A stretch of DNA of 35,816 nt, taken from assembly GCA_050874705.1 (NCBI GenBank), contig JBNMLE010000008.1:1-35816 (forward strand), in the 5' to 3' direction. Within the stretch, counting starts at the first letter, position 1; every line of letters starts with the position of its first letter. The DNA is from Fiminaster sp050874705. GTDB taxonomy: Bacteria > Bacillota_I > Bacilli_A > RFN20 > CAG-826. A program made the position numbers and the translations under genes. Positions 1 to 8,374 of this stretch are shown in pieces. The notes below the pieces were generated by a model. That model was not told the origin of the DNA. It saw nothing but the letters and a program-made list of their open reading frames with translations, and made no database searches.

Positions 1-1540
1 TTCTATTAGATAATATTAAAGAATCATTAATGTTAAGAATTTGTTTATTTAATTCTTTAGATAAATGAAGAACCAAAGTGATAATTGATTTTTCATTTTC
101 TTCTTTTGAAATAATAGATAAAGAATCTACATTATCTAAAACACCAAATTTAGCTTCTATCTCATCTGGGTAAACATTTTCCCCATCTTCATTAATTATT
201 ACTTCTTTTATTTTTCCTTTTATATATGTGAAGCCTTGATCATCAATATAAGCTATATCTCCTGTATGGAAAAATCCGTCTTGATCCACCAAAGAGTCTT
301 TTCTTGTGCCATTAGAAAAACGACCAACATGAATATATTGAGATTTAACAAGTAATTCATCATTAATAATTTTATATTCAACGTTATGAAGTGGGCGACC
401 AACAGATCCTTTGTTTCTTTGGAGTGCTGAAAAAGTTAATTCAACAGAAGTCACACCTATTTCAGTCATTCCATAACCATTATATAAAGGATAACCTAAG
501 CCATTGATTGTGTGCATTGTTGCTTTAGATATATTTCCTCCACCTGAGATGCAAAAGACTATTTGTTTACCTAAGACTTTTTCTTTTATTTTGTTTTGAA
601 TAAAGGCAAATCTCGCTATACCAGCTTCTGTAGCGGTAATTTCTTCATCGTTATAAGAAATCATTTTTTCAACAATTTTCTTTTGTTTGTTTGATAAAGA
701 TTTTTTTGCTATTTCAAATTTTCTTGCAACTGTGTTCCAAAATAAAGGTACAGCATAAATATGAGTGCATTTATATTTTTTAATACATTTAACTAAATCG
801 TTTGGATTTAATGAATTTGGAAATACTAATGTCATTCCAAAGAAGGAATACCACAAGAAGATAGCAATAAAACCAAATATATGCGCAAACGGAATAATTG
901 TAATTAATCTAATTGTATTCCCGATATACATTATGTCGTTGGTATATTTCGGCATATCATAAGCAGCATAGATTTGATTGCAAAGCGCTTGGCCATTATA
1001 AATATAGACTCTTGAATCTCCAGTTGTACCACTTGTGCAAAAAGCAATTTCGTTCTCCCACTGAACAACAAGTGGTAGAGTGATATCAAGCGATATAGGC
1101 AAATTATATCTTTTAATACTATATTCAAAAGATTCGTTTGAAATGATTGCTTTTGCAGAACTTTCATGAATGATTTTCTCAGTTCCTTCTTTATCAATTA
1201 ATGAATTAATTAAAAGAGGTTTATATCCAATCATAAGTAGTGCCCAAAATGACATTAGCCATTCAGGGCTATTAGGAAGTTTAAAACCAACAAAAGATCC
1301 TTTTTCAATATTTGATAAAATAGCTTGATAATTTTTTGCGTATTCAATTACTTTGTTTACAAATTCTAGGTATGTAATTTTTATTGTTTTATTGTTTGCT
1401 TCATAAATGAGATACGTTTTATTTTGCTTTTCTTTTGCTTTAAATGTATCAAAAATATCTTTCATGTCTTTTTTTGTAGACATTAGTTGTTCCGCTATAT
1501 TGTAGAAGTAGTCCATCGGACCGCGATATTTCTTTTTCAT
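1..1540 (-). CDS. Acyl-CoA/acyl-ACP synthetase, AMP-binding family (C-terminus beyond window)
   Basis: The minus strand is open from ATG 1540-1538 to base 1 with no stop, giving about 513 residues; the 3' end lies outside the window. Adenylate-forming enzyme motifs appear in order: the P-loop CTSGTTG at residues 168-174 followed by DSR, the YNGYGMTE motif at about 353-360, HTGD at 425-428, and the hinge region KGKIKEVI followed by GENVYP at about 453-458. These enzymes activate a carboxylic acid, usually a fatty acid, with ATP and pass it to CoA or ACP. The P-loop lacks the usual PK pair and has SR. The catalytic C-terminal lysine would lie just outside the window. No clear ribosome-binding site precedes the start. 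An O-succinylbenzoate-type ligase is less likely but not excluded. Confidence 0.85.
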   Translation of the reverse strand, partial: MKKKYRGPMDYFYNIAEQLMSTKKDMKDIFDTFKAKEKQNKTYLIYEANNKTIKITYLEFVNKVIEYAKNYQAILSNIEKGSFVGFKLPNSPEWLMSFWALLMIGYKPLLINSLIDKEGTEKIIHESSAKAIISNESFEYSIKRYNLPISLDITLPLVVQWENEIAFCTSGTTGDSRVYIYNGQALCNQIYAAYDMPKYTNDIMYIGNTIRLITIIPFAHIFGFIAIFLWYSFFGMTLVFPNSLNPNDLVKCIKKYKCTHIYAVPLFWNTVARKFEIAKKSLSNKQKKIVEKMISYNDEEITATEAGIARFAFIQNKIKEKVLGKQIVFCISGGGNISKATMHTINGLGYPLYNGYGMTEIGVTSVELTFSALQRNKGSVGRPLHNVEYKIINDELLVKSQYIHVGRFSNGTRKDSLVDQDGFFHTGDIAYIDDQGFTYIKGKIKEVIINEDGENVYPDEIEAKFGVLDNVDSLSIISKEENEKSIITLVLHLSKELNKQILNINDSLILSNR

Positions 1541-1562
1541 GATTAAAGTATAGACTAATCTT

Positions 1563-1590
1563 TTGTTTTTTAACACAAACAATATATAAT
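1563..1590 (+). promoter_or_regulatory. Promoter of tRNA-Leu(CAG)
   Basis: TTGTTT (1563-1568) and a perfect TATAAT (1585-1590) are separated by 16 bases. The predicted start of transcription falls just before the tRNA at 1600. Confidence 0.6.
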
Positions 1591-1599
1591 TTTGTTATT

Positions 1600-1683
1600 G
1601 CAGCGGTGGCGGAACTGGTAGACGCGTAAGATTCAGGATCTTATGTCAGTGACATATGAGTTCAAATCTCATCCGCTGCACCA
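1600..1683 (+). tRNA. tRNA-Leu (anticodon CAG)
   Basis: A class II tRNA folds with acceptor arms GCAGCGG/CCGCTGC, a TTCAAAT T-loop, a long variable arm and an encoded CCA end. The anticodon loop TTCAGGA gives CAG, reading CUG leucine codons. Confidence 0.95.
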
Positions 1684-1704
1684 AAAAAGTTTATTTAAAT
1701 AAAA

Positions 1705-1741
1705 AACGAACCAAAATTGGCTAATGGTTCGTTATTTTTTT
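1705..1741. terminator. Shared hairpin terminator between convergent tRNA-Leu genes
   Basis: A 9-bp stem AACGAACCA / TGGTTCGTT (1705-1713 and 1725-1733) is followed by a T-run on the plus strand and preceded by an A-run, so it can end transcription from both sides. Confidence 0.75.
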
Positions 1742-1745
1742 GTTT

Positions 1746-1830
1746 TGGTGCCCACGGCCGGACTCGAACCGGCATGGATTTCTCCGATGGATTTTGAGTC
1801 CATTGCGTCTACCAATTTCACCACGTGGGC
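1746..1830 (-). tRNA. tRNA-Leu (anticodon CAA)
   Basis: On the minus strand the acceptor GCCCACG pairs with CGTGGGC, the T-arm carries GGTTCGAGTCC, a long variable arm is present and CCA is encoded. The loop CTCAAAA gives anticodon CAA for UUG leucine codons. It converges on tRNA-Leu(CAG). Confidence 0.95.
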
Positions 1831-1839
1831 AATGTAGTT

Positions 1840-1869
1840 ATTATAAACATGTAGCAACCTTTTAATCAA
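1840..1869 (-). promoter_or_regulatory. Promoter of tRNA-Leu(CAA)
   Basis: Read on the minus strand, TTGATT (1869-1864) and TATAAT (1845-1840) are 18 bases apart, just upstream of the tRNA 5' end at 1830. Confidence 0.6.
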
Positions 1870-2048
1870 ATATTTTGTTAAAACAGCCGTTCTTAGGAAT
1901 TAAATTTGCATCTCATAACAAAATTATAAAAATCATATATTGATAATTGATTAATTAGAAAAATTATTTTTCTTTTCTTAAACATTTGTTTTTTCATTTA
2001 TGATATGCGGGGAATCGTTGTAAAAAATTATTTTTAAAATCTTAAATT

Positions 2049-2064
2049 AATGTATAAATACATT
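2049..2064. promoter_or_regulatory. Inverted repeat next to the lipoprotein promoter (candidate operator)
   Basis: AATGTAT and ATACATT form perfect 7-base arms around AA, ending five bases before the predicted -35 box. Position and symmetry suggest a repressor or activator site; the binding protein is unknown. Confidence 0.35.
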
Positions 2065-2068
2065 ATAT

Positions 2069-2097
2069 TTGAAAAATTAACAATTTTTTGTTATATT
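2069..2097 (+). promoter_or_regulatory. Promoter of the lipoprotein/M6 protease operon
   Basis: TTGAAA (2069-2074) and TATATT (2092-2097) have the ideal 17-base spacing. The spacer itself contains an AACAA/TTGTT inverted repeat. The first gene starts at 2176 behind a GAGGA ribosome site at 2164-2168. Confidence 0.55.
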
Positions 2098-2175
2098 TTT
2101 ACTATTCACAAACATTTGTTTTTCTTTATTCTTATATTAATATTTTATTAATCAGATTCTAATGAGGAACTGAAA

Positions 2176-2376
2176 ATGAAAAATAATAAAATAGCCATTA
2201 CATTATTTTCCTGTTTGTTGTTGGCAGGATGTAACAATTCATCATCAGACATAACTAACACTCATACGATATTGGTGGCACTGATAGTTCTACAATTACA
2301 ACAACTTCAGTTGATAGTTCGACTGACTCTTCAAATGATTCTTCAAGTAATTCGTCAAGCAATACTTTTGAACTAA
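2176..2376 (+). CDS. Lipoprotein signal-peptide fragment (5' part of a frameshifted gene)
   Basis: The reading frame opens behind GAGGA with a classic lipoprotein signal: MKNNK, a hydrophobic core and the lipobox LAGC with Cys19. After about residue 28 the translation loses the Asn/Ser/Thr character expected of a lipoprotein tether and becomes Leu/Ile/Gln-rich. The neighbouring frame (open from 2259) reads a Ser/Asp/Thr-rich tether that continues into the 650-residue body. A single -1 change near 2260-2275 would join them. I read this as the 5' end of one gene spanning 2176-4334, not a separate protein. Confidence 0.7.
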   Translation: MKNNKIAITLFSCLLLAGCNNSSSDITNTHTILVALIVLQLQQLQLIVRLTLQMILQVIRQAILLN

Positions 2377-2381
2377 ATGAT

Positions 2382-4334
2382 TTGATGTTAGTTGTCTCTA
2401 ATGCTAGTAAGAAAGCAAGTCTTATATCAAAAGGGAGAATTGTTCTAACTGAATCAAATACATACTCTGAGCCTTCTACAAAGACGATGAATTTCGAATT
2501 TGGTAAAGATAAAAACGGTGATGTACTGCATTATACAGATTATGACTGGAACGATAATGTTGTTGATTCTTATGTCATGAAGACAGCAAGTGGTTCTATT
2601 ATTGCTGTTAGTAAAGATAGTAGTGGATCTATATCCAAACAATTTACCGAATATGAAAAAGTTGATTATATTTATCAATATTTGCTCGGTTATGGAGAAG
2701 GAGATTTCTACGGAACCGAAGGGTTATTGCCAGGATTAACAGCTTATTTAGAAAAGAACGTAAACAAAGATGCCAAATTTGGTTTTGCTAACGAAGTTTA
2801 TAGTTTTTCTTTCGGATACTTTGCATCATTAGATACAAGTGAATATTTTGTTGTCGATTCAAATTTTGAAGTTGGTGAAAGCGATGAGATTATCGAACTT
2901 GATGTTCAAGTTGATTCATATAACCAAGGTTCTTTCTTAGTTGATGATGAATTAGGCACAATATATTTAGTTGATGGAGCGTCTCCAAGTTCATCAAAGA
3001 AATACGAAATTTCACAAGTAGTTGGATCAAGAACATTTACTAATCCAATTAATTTAGAAAATTTCTTTGCCACAAGTTTTGATTTAATGTATAACGGTAG
3101 CAAAGTTGAAGAAGGTAGCACAATCGAAATGGAAGTTGGAAGCGATGCCTCTCTTACATTAGAAAATGTCCTTCCTACTACTTTTAGCGCAAATTTTGAT
3201 TCAATTACTGTTGAAGTTTTATCTGGCGATGAAGATTCTTTCTCTGGAAATTATAATACTTGGAGTAATGAAATATCTTTGTCTTCAACAAGTACAGGTG
3301 AGTTCGAGGTTCGCGTATCAAGCGCTAATGTGAGTAAAACATTTAAAGTCAATGTTAGTGCTGCTCAACCAAAAGAAATTTTTGCTTCATATTTTGTTGA
3401 AGGACCAGATGGTTATGTAGCTTATTCTCTTGGTGGCAGAACTATATCCGCTTATGCAGGAATTACTTATGTTTTTGCTATAAATGTAAATCCATTCCAA
3501 GCCGATCAAAGCATTGACTCCACAGTAAAAAGTGATGGACTTAAATATACATTGGAAACAAAATCAATTAAGACAAGTGAAATTGTTGATGAAAAAGATA
3601 TGCTTTGTTTTGCACCATTAAATGAAGGCAGTTACGATTTAGTTATACAAAGCGCATCAAAAGCAGATGTTAAATTAACAATTCATTTTGATGTAGTAAA
3701 AACACCTTCATTCCAAGAAGTTCTTTCTTCAGATTATGCATGGCGACAAGGAAGCCAAATCAAATACTATTTATCATTTACACCAGATGTTTCAAGTGTT
3801 GGACAAAGTGGCCATGTCACCATTACCGACAAAACATCAAATAAACAAGAAAATGCAACATATTCCATTTCATCAATTAGCAATGGATATGAATTTAGAT
3901 TCAACCATGTCGATGGTGAAGAGTTTAATTTGACAATCAAAATGAGCAAAGATTTCAAAATGTTTGTTTATGTTGATAATTTTGCTAATGAGATGAACAA
4001 GGTTACCGTTGAATTTATGCTTACAGGTGGATCTTGGGAAGGAACAAGCGGAGATTACACATTCAGTCTTAGTTTGTTTAACACAGGTGAGGCTTCCGTT
4101 ATGTTAAGTAATGCGGATTACACTGTTTCAGAATATATGTCATGCAATTTTGCTATTAGTGAAAGTGAAAGCGGATATACCGGAACATTGTCCGCGAATG
4201 AATATACTAATGATCCATTTATCGCTTTACCAGCAAGCTTCACAGTTAATAGTGAATTATCAAGCATAGGTATTAATTTTGATTACAATGGAGCATCTTA
4301 TTCATTTACATTAGCAATGAGTAGTGATTATTAA
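2382..4334 (+). CDS. Large surface lipoprotein body of unknown function (frameshifted from its signal peptide)
   Basis: This frame has no upstream stop until 2256 and carries the Ser/Thr/Asn tether plus about 650 residues rich in Ser, Asp, Tyr, Phe and Val, with the alternating pattern of beta-sandwich or Ig-like modules. Cysteines are very rare and there is no membrane segment, as expected of an exported protein. The nominal TTG/ATG at 2382/2385 has no ribosome site, so translation must come from the signal-peptide frame at 2176. No catalytic motif is recognised. The stop is separated by two bases from the M6 protease (TAATTATG), so they are co-translated. A substrate-binding or adhesive role is only a guess. 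Confidence 0.75.
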   Translation: MMLVVSNASKKASLISKGRIVLTESNTYSEPSTKTMNFEFGKDKNGDVLHYTDYDWNDNVVDSYVMKTASGSIIAVSKDSSGSISKQFTEYEKVDYIYQYLLGYGEGDFYGTEGLLPGLTAYLEKNVNKDAKFGFANEVYSFSFGYFASLDTSEYFVVDSNFEVGESDEIIELDVQVDSYNQGSFLVDDELGTIYLVDGASPSSSKKYEISQVVGSRTFTNPINLENFFATSFDLMYNGSKVEEGSTIEMEVGSDASLTLENVLPTTFSANFDSITVEVLSGDEDSFSGNYNTWSNEISLSSTSTGEFEVRVSSANVSKTFKVNVSAAQPKEIFASYFVEGPDGYVAYSLGGRTISAYAGITYVFAINVNPFQADQSIDSTVKSDGLKYTLETKSIKTSEIVDEKDMLCFAPLNEGSYDLVIQSASKADVKLTIHFDVVKTPSFQEVLSSDYAWRQGSQIKYYLSFTPDVSSVGQSGHVTITDKTSNKQENATYSISSISNGYEFRFNHVDGEEFNLTIKMSKDFKMFVYVDNFANEMNKVTVEFMLTGGSWEGTSGDYTFSLSLFNTGEASVMLSNADYTVSEYMSCNFAISESESGYTGTLSANEYTNDPFIALPASFTVNSELSSIGINFDYNGASYSFTLAMSSDY

Positions 4335-4336
4335 TT

Positions 4337-5773
4337 ATGAAAAAGATTTATTTTCTAAGTTTAACTTGCTTATTGTGTTTAGTTTCTTCTTGCGGTGAAA
4401 ATATTTCACCAATTGAAAGCATTACTAATAGAAATTTAGTTTTAGAAAATACTGACGAATTTAAAGAAGCTAAGTCTTTATCCGCGAAAGGAGAACAAAA
4501 ATTACTTGTTGTTCCTGTAGAATTTAAAGGAGAAAGAGAATTTAGCCAAAAAGATTTAACCACTATTAAAAGAGCCTTCTTTGAAGAAGACTTATCAACA
4601 AAAGGGAATAATTATTATTCTGTTAACGAATTTTATAAAAAAAGCAGCAAAGGACAACTTAATTTTGTTGGCGATGTCATCGATGTATTGAAAGTACCTT
4701 ATACAGTGGATGAAATGACAAAAGATGGGAATTATTTTCCTGGTGTTCCTGCTCAATATTTAATGGATAATACTAATTATTCAAATGATTTCTTTAAACA
4801 ATATGATACTGATAGCGACGGATTTGTTGATAGTGTTGTATTTGTTTATTCATCACCAACAAGTGAAAGAACTGGAAATTTCTGGGCATGGGTTGCTAAT
4901 TTCGGCGTAACCGCTAATACGGAAAGACCGACGTTGTTTAGACATATGTGGTGTGGGATAGATTTCTTCTATAGAGGCGGATATGATGTAGATGCTCATA
5001 CTATTATTCATGAAACAGGGCACTTATTAGGCCTAAGAGATTATTATCCTAGCGATGATTATAATTTAGCGTTGGGTGGTCATTCGATGATGGACTATAA
5101 CATTTCTGATCATGATCCATATTCAAAAATGCTTCTTTCTTGGACAGAACCGATTTATTACGATTTTAGAAAAAACAAACATATCGATGTTCAATTATCT
5201 AATTTTGAAGACACTAATCAGTTTTTGTTATTAAATGTTGATTGGAATCATTCAGTTATGGATGAGTACCTTTTAGTGGAATATTACACACCAACAGGAT
5301 TAAATACCCTTGATTCTCAAAATGAATACGACGATAGACCGCTCGGTTTTACTGAAAGCGGAGTTAAGATTTATCATGTTGATAGTCGAATTGTTCAATG
5401 TCATTATGATTCTGAACTTTTTACAACAGTTTTTGATAAATATGTCGATGAAATTCCTGAAGAATATCCTGATGGTACTTATTATGTTATAGGAGCTTCT
5501 AATAGCATTGCTGATTCAAGAACTGACGCAAAACGCGCAGGAAGATATAAACAAATTGCTTTAGTTGAAAACAAACAATATAATCAACTTCAAAGTGGTG
5601 CTACTGCTGATAACGATTCCTTATTTCAAGTAGGTGATGTCTTTGATAGTAAAACATCAGCCTATATTACAAATAATAAATGGAATAAAGGTGGAGATAT
5701 TTCTTTTACATTAGAGGTGACTCAAATGAATAATGATTATGTAACTCTTTCAATTGATTACGTAGGAGAATAA
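4337..5773 (+). CDS. M6-family-like secreted lipoprotein metalloprotease
   Basis: The 478-residue product has a lipoprotein signal with lipobox VSSC (Cys19). The zinc site HETGH starts at residue 225 and extends to HETGHLLGLRD, the HEXXHxxGxxD arrangement of M6 (immune-inhibitor-A-like) peptidases. A calcium-loop-like DTDSDGFVD begins at about residue 157, and a GGHSMMDY motif follows the zinc site, matching the Met-containing turn region. It is probably anchored outside the membrane and cleaves host, dietary or cell-surface proteins. It sits in the middle of a three-lipoprotein operon with two-base junctions on both sides. A paralogue lies at 13246-15018. Family assignment is firm; substrate is unknown. 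Confidence 0.88.
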   Translation: MKKIYFLSLTCLLCLVSSCGENISPIESITNRNLVLENTDEFKEAKSLSAKGEQKLLVVPVEFKGEREFSQKDLTTIKRAFFEEDLSTKGNNYYSVNEFYKKSSKGQLNFVGDVIDVLKVPYTVDEMTKDGNYFPGVPAQYLMDNTNYSNDFFKQYDTDSDGFVDSVVFVYSSPTSERTGNFWAWVANFGVTANTERPTLFRHMWCGIDFFYRGGYDVDAHTIIHETGHLLGLRDYYPSDDYNLALGGHSMMDYNISDHDPYSKMLLSWTEPIYYDFRKNKHIDVQLSNFEDTNQFLLLNVDWNHSVMDEYLLVEYYTPTGLNTLDSQNEYDDRPLGFTESGVKIYHVDSRIVQCHYDSELFTTVFDKYVDEIPEEYPDGTYYVIGASNSIADSRTDAKRAGRYKQIALVENKQYNQLQSGATADNDSLFQVGDVFDSKTSAYITNNKWNKGGDISFTLEVTQMNNDYVTLSIDYVGE

Positions 5774-5775
5774 TT

Positions 5776-6024
5776 ATGAGAAAAAATGCGATTAAATTAT
5801 TATCAATATTTGGAGCTTCGATATTGCTTTTGACAAGCTGCAACAATAGTGAAGATACAACAACATCAGGTCATATTGCCGAATCAGTTTTCGATGCAAT
5901 TGCAAATACTAGAGATAATTATCAAATGAATATAGAAACTGGTTTAGGATATGTAATCCTTACCAAGTCATTGCTGATGATTTCTATTATTATGCTCCCG
6001 GTGTTGAAAACTATATTTTGTTAG
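5776..6024 (+). CDS. Lipoprotein signal-peptide fragment (5' part of a second frameshifted gene)
   Basis: This frame starts two bases after the M6 protease stop, with GGAG just upstream. It encodes a signal peptide with lipobox LTSC (Cys22), then a plausible mature start (NNSEDTTTS and about 40 residues). Near residue 60 it turns into hydrophobic nonsense, while the frame open from 5919 reads NPYQVIADDFYYYAPGVENY straight into the 780-residue body. A one-base deletion near 5955 explains it: TAT GTn AAT CCT would restore one frame. Treat 5776-8360 as one gene. Confidence 0.7.
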   Translation: MRKNAIKLLSIFGASILLLTSCNNSEDTTTSGHIAESVFDAIANTRDNYQMNIETGLGYVILTKSLLMISIIMLPVLKTIFC

Positions 6025-8360
6025 AAGAAGATGATGAATATTTTCATAGTTTTGAAAGAACGCAATTAAATGTAGAAGAGACATATAGGTTTGGCATGGA
6101 TGTCTATGGTCGTGCTGGAAAAGTAAGCGATAAAGAAACCTTATTTGCGACAGATTTTATGGATATTTTAGATACATATTCTGATGATTTTGTTGAACTT
6201 GATGAAGATACATATTATTGCAGCATTAAATCATTAGCGGGCGAACTAAAAGATTATTTCCAAAACCGTGCATTTTCATATTGCAATTATTTCGAAATTG
6301 ATCTAGGAAATGATGGTAGATTATCTTCTTTTCGTTCTTATGAAAAAAATCTTGATGCAACAAGTCTTGTAGGTGAAGTTTCTTTCTCTAAATTCGATAA
6401 GACTACTTTTGAAGCATATAATTTATGGAATAGTAGCGGTAGAAAAATTAACCTTCGTATCGTTGATTTAAAATTAGGCTCTTCTAAAAACAATGATTTG
6501 AATACTTATAAGCTTTATTATCAAAATGAAGAAGTAGAAATTGAAGGAATTGTTGCTTCATTTGATTACAACAATAATTTTATTATAGCTACTGAAAACG
6601 ATATAACAGGTTCAGTTGGTATACAAGTTACTTTAAAAGATAATTCAAAATTACCTTCAATAAATGAACGCGTTAAAGTAAAAGGCACTATTAATCAAGA
6701 TAATTTTGTCGCAAAATTAGTTGACGCTTCATATGAAAAAATAGGAGATGAAAAAAATCATCCTGTATTTAGCGAAGAGCAAATCGTTTCTTCATACGGT
6801 GGAGGATATTTTGCCGCTTATATTTTTGCATTTACTCCTATTTATTCTGACTCACTTTATACAACATATGCCTACGTTTCATCACTTCCAACAGAAATAA
6901 AAGAAAATGAAGACACATATGTTGAAGTAATATGCCCAACTCAAAAAACCGATGAAGACACATTCCATATGCAAATTGTCCTTCCAAAAGAGATGAGTGT
7001 GGATGAAAGAAATAGTGTCATTGATGATTTAAAACAATATGGCATTTATGATGCTTCTAATAACAGCGCTTCTGAAATATGCTTGGATAGTTTTATTATT
7101 CGTTTTTATCCTGAATATAGATATCATGTGCGACTCGAATATGGTAAACAAAGTGAAATTTATAAATCCTTAAGTCCTCAAGAAAAAGTTAAAAAAATGT
7201 TTGGAATTGATAATTTCCCATTCCCAACTGTTGAAACATACAATTATTTCACTTTCGGCGGTTCAACAGGTATGTCTCTTGAATCACTTTATGGACAAGA
7301 AGGATCTTCAAGTGGAATTTATTATAATGTTTCCTCATTGAAAATCACTTTAATTAATGAAGAAATTGAAAATATTAAGAAACTTGGTTTTGTTTATTAC
7401 GATGAGATTCAAGATGAAAGCCATTCATTACATCAAATTTATAAAAAAGACGATGTTTATGTTGATATTCTTATCTCGGATGCAATGTACACAGAAGATG
7501 AAAAAGCATTCACTATGTGTATTTATCAAGGTGAATTAATCTCCATGCCAAGCATCGAAGAAACAATACAAGAAAAAATACCTTATTTCCCTATTGAAGA
7601 TTTTGTAAAACCAACTGGAATTACATCATCAAATGTTTATTTCTATCAACTTCAAAATTACGCTGGAATTACTTTTGAAGAAGGCAATTATTTGAATTGT
7701 ATAGTTTTTGATGTTAATGAAGATTGTTTTACAACTTTACGTTCATCATATTTAAATGATAAAGGTTATAAAACATATAGAAACAGTGAGAATAAACCTT
7801 ATTCATACGTAACTCGTGGTTCGCTACATTATGTTTTCTATAAAGACATTGAAGGTAGCGATGAAAAACTATTTATTGATATGGCAATGTATTCAACAGA
7901 TAGCTATACATATGCTGGACATTCTAGATTTAAAAATCGTATCGAAATGTTAGTTTATAAAGGTAAAAATCCTTTAACCACTCAGTATGAAAATAACCTA
8001 GATGAATTTGTAAATTATATTGAAGAAACATATAATGGCGGTTCATTTAGTGTTACCTTCAGCGTTGATACGAAAGTTGAATATTATAGAGCTCTTCCTG
8101 ATGGAAAAGGATATGATTATCTTTATTATGGCTATTATTATGAATATGATGCATTCCTTTATTCATCAGATTTGAATGCAACTTATAATGACGTTATTAA
8201 CGGTCTTACAAAAGCTGGTTATTCAATTGCAAATATTACCGAAAAAGGAAATGTTTGCTATTACAAATCCACAGAAAGTGGTTATGGTGCTTTTGTATTT
8301 CTTATTAAAACTGATGGATACGTTAGAATTATCGATGGAGTTGGAGGATTCGATTTCTAA
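6018..8360 (+). CDS. Large lipoprotein body with OB-fold-like segment (frameshifted from its signal peptide)
   Basis: About 780 residues follow in frame 3, rich in Tyr, Asp, Glu and Ser. A segment at about residues 170-240, beginning NEEVEIEGIVASF and including NERVKVKGTI, looks like an OB-fold of the kind found in exported nuclease-associated and lipoprotein domains. The remaining C-terminal two thirds contains repeated beta-rich units of unknown type. The TTG at 6018 has no ribosome site and the frame is open further upstream, so the real start is ATG 5776. No enzyme motif was found. As the last gene of the M6 protease operon it probably works with the protease at the cell surface. Confidence 0.72.
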   Translation: MLEEDDEYFHSFERTQLNVEETYRFGMDVYGRAGKVSDKETLFATDFMDILDTYSDDFVELDEDTYYCSIKSLAGELKDYFQNRAFSYCNYFEIDLGNDGRLSSFRSYEKNLDATSLVGEVSFSKFDKTTFEAYNLWNSSGRKINLRIVDLKLGSSKNNDLNTYKLYYQNEEVEIEGIVASFDYNNNFIIATENDITGSVGIQVTLKDNSKLPSINERVKVKGTINQDNFVAKLVDASYEKIGDEKNHPVFSEEQIVSSYGGGYFAAYIFAFTPIYSDSLYTTYAYVSSLPTEIKENEDTYVEVICPTQKTDEDTFHMQIVLPKEMSVDERNSVIDDLKQYGIYDASNNSASEICLDSFIIRFYPEYRYHVRLEYGKQSEIYKSLSPQEKVKKMFGIDNFPFPTVETYNYFTFGGSTGMSLESLYGQEGSSSGIYYNVSSLKITLINEEIENIKKLGFVYYDEIQDESHSLHQIYKKDDVYVDILISDAMYTEDEKAFTMCIYQGELISMPSIEETIQEKIPYFPIEDFVKPTGITSSNVYFYQLQNYAGITFEEGNYLNCIVFDVNEDCFTTLRSSYLNDKGYKTYRNSENKPYSYVTRGSLHYVFYKDIEGSDEKLFIDMAMYSTDSYTYAGHSRFKNRIEMLVYKGKNPLTTQYENNLDEFVNYIEETYNGGSFSVTFSVDTKVEYYRALPDGKGYDYLYYGYYYEYDAFLYSSDLNATYNDVINGLTKAGYSIANITEKGNVCYYKSTESGYGAFVFLIKTDGYVRIIDGVGGFDF

Positions 8361-8374
8361 TTCTTGTTTTATTC

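Larger units (their letters stand above)
1980..2121. repeat. Two copies of AAACATTTGTTT flanking the lipoprotein-operon promoter
   Basis: The 12-base motif occurs at 1980-1991 and again at 2110-2121, each followed by a run of T and an AT-rich stretch. Its outer five bases are inverted repeats (AAACA/TGTTT). One copy lies upstream and one downstream of the predicted promoter, an arrangement compatible with an operator pair. No regulator is identified, and chance is possible in such AT-rich DNA. Confidence 0.35.
1831..2175. other. Gene-free AT-rich intergenic region with promoters and small palindromes
   Basis: No plausible coding frame or RNA gene is visible. The stretch holds the tRNA-Leu(CAA) promoter at its left end and the lipoprotein-operon promoter at its right end. 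Between them are a repeated AAACATTTGTTT motif and a 16-base inverted repeat. The leader of the lipoprotein mRNA would be about 70 bases. Confidence 0.6.

Noticed and set aside
931..1197. Minus-strand 88-codon frame beginning MIKKELRKS
   Set aside because: It lies inside the AMP ligase gene on the same strand but in another frame; the ligase frame carries all the conserved motifs.
2259..2376. Programmed -1 frameshifting in the first lipoprotein
   Set aside because: No canonical X-XXY-YYZ slippery heptamer or downstream stem is seen in the overlap; mutation or assembly indel is favoured, so it is not annotated as recoding.
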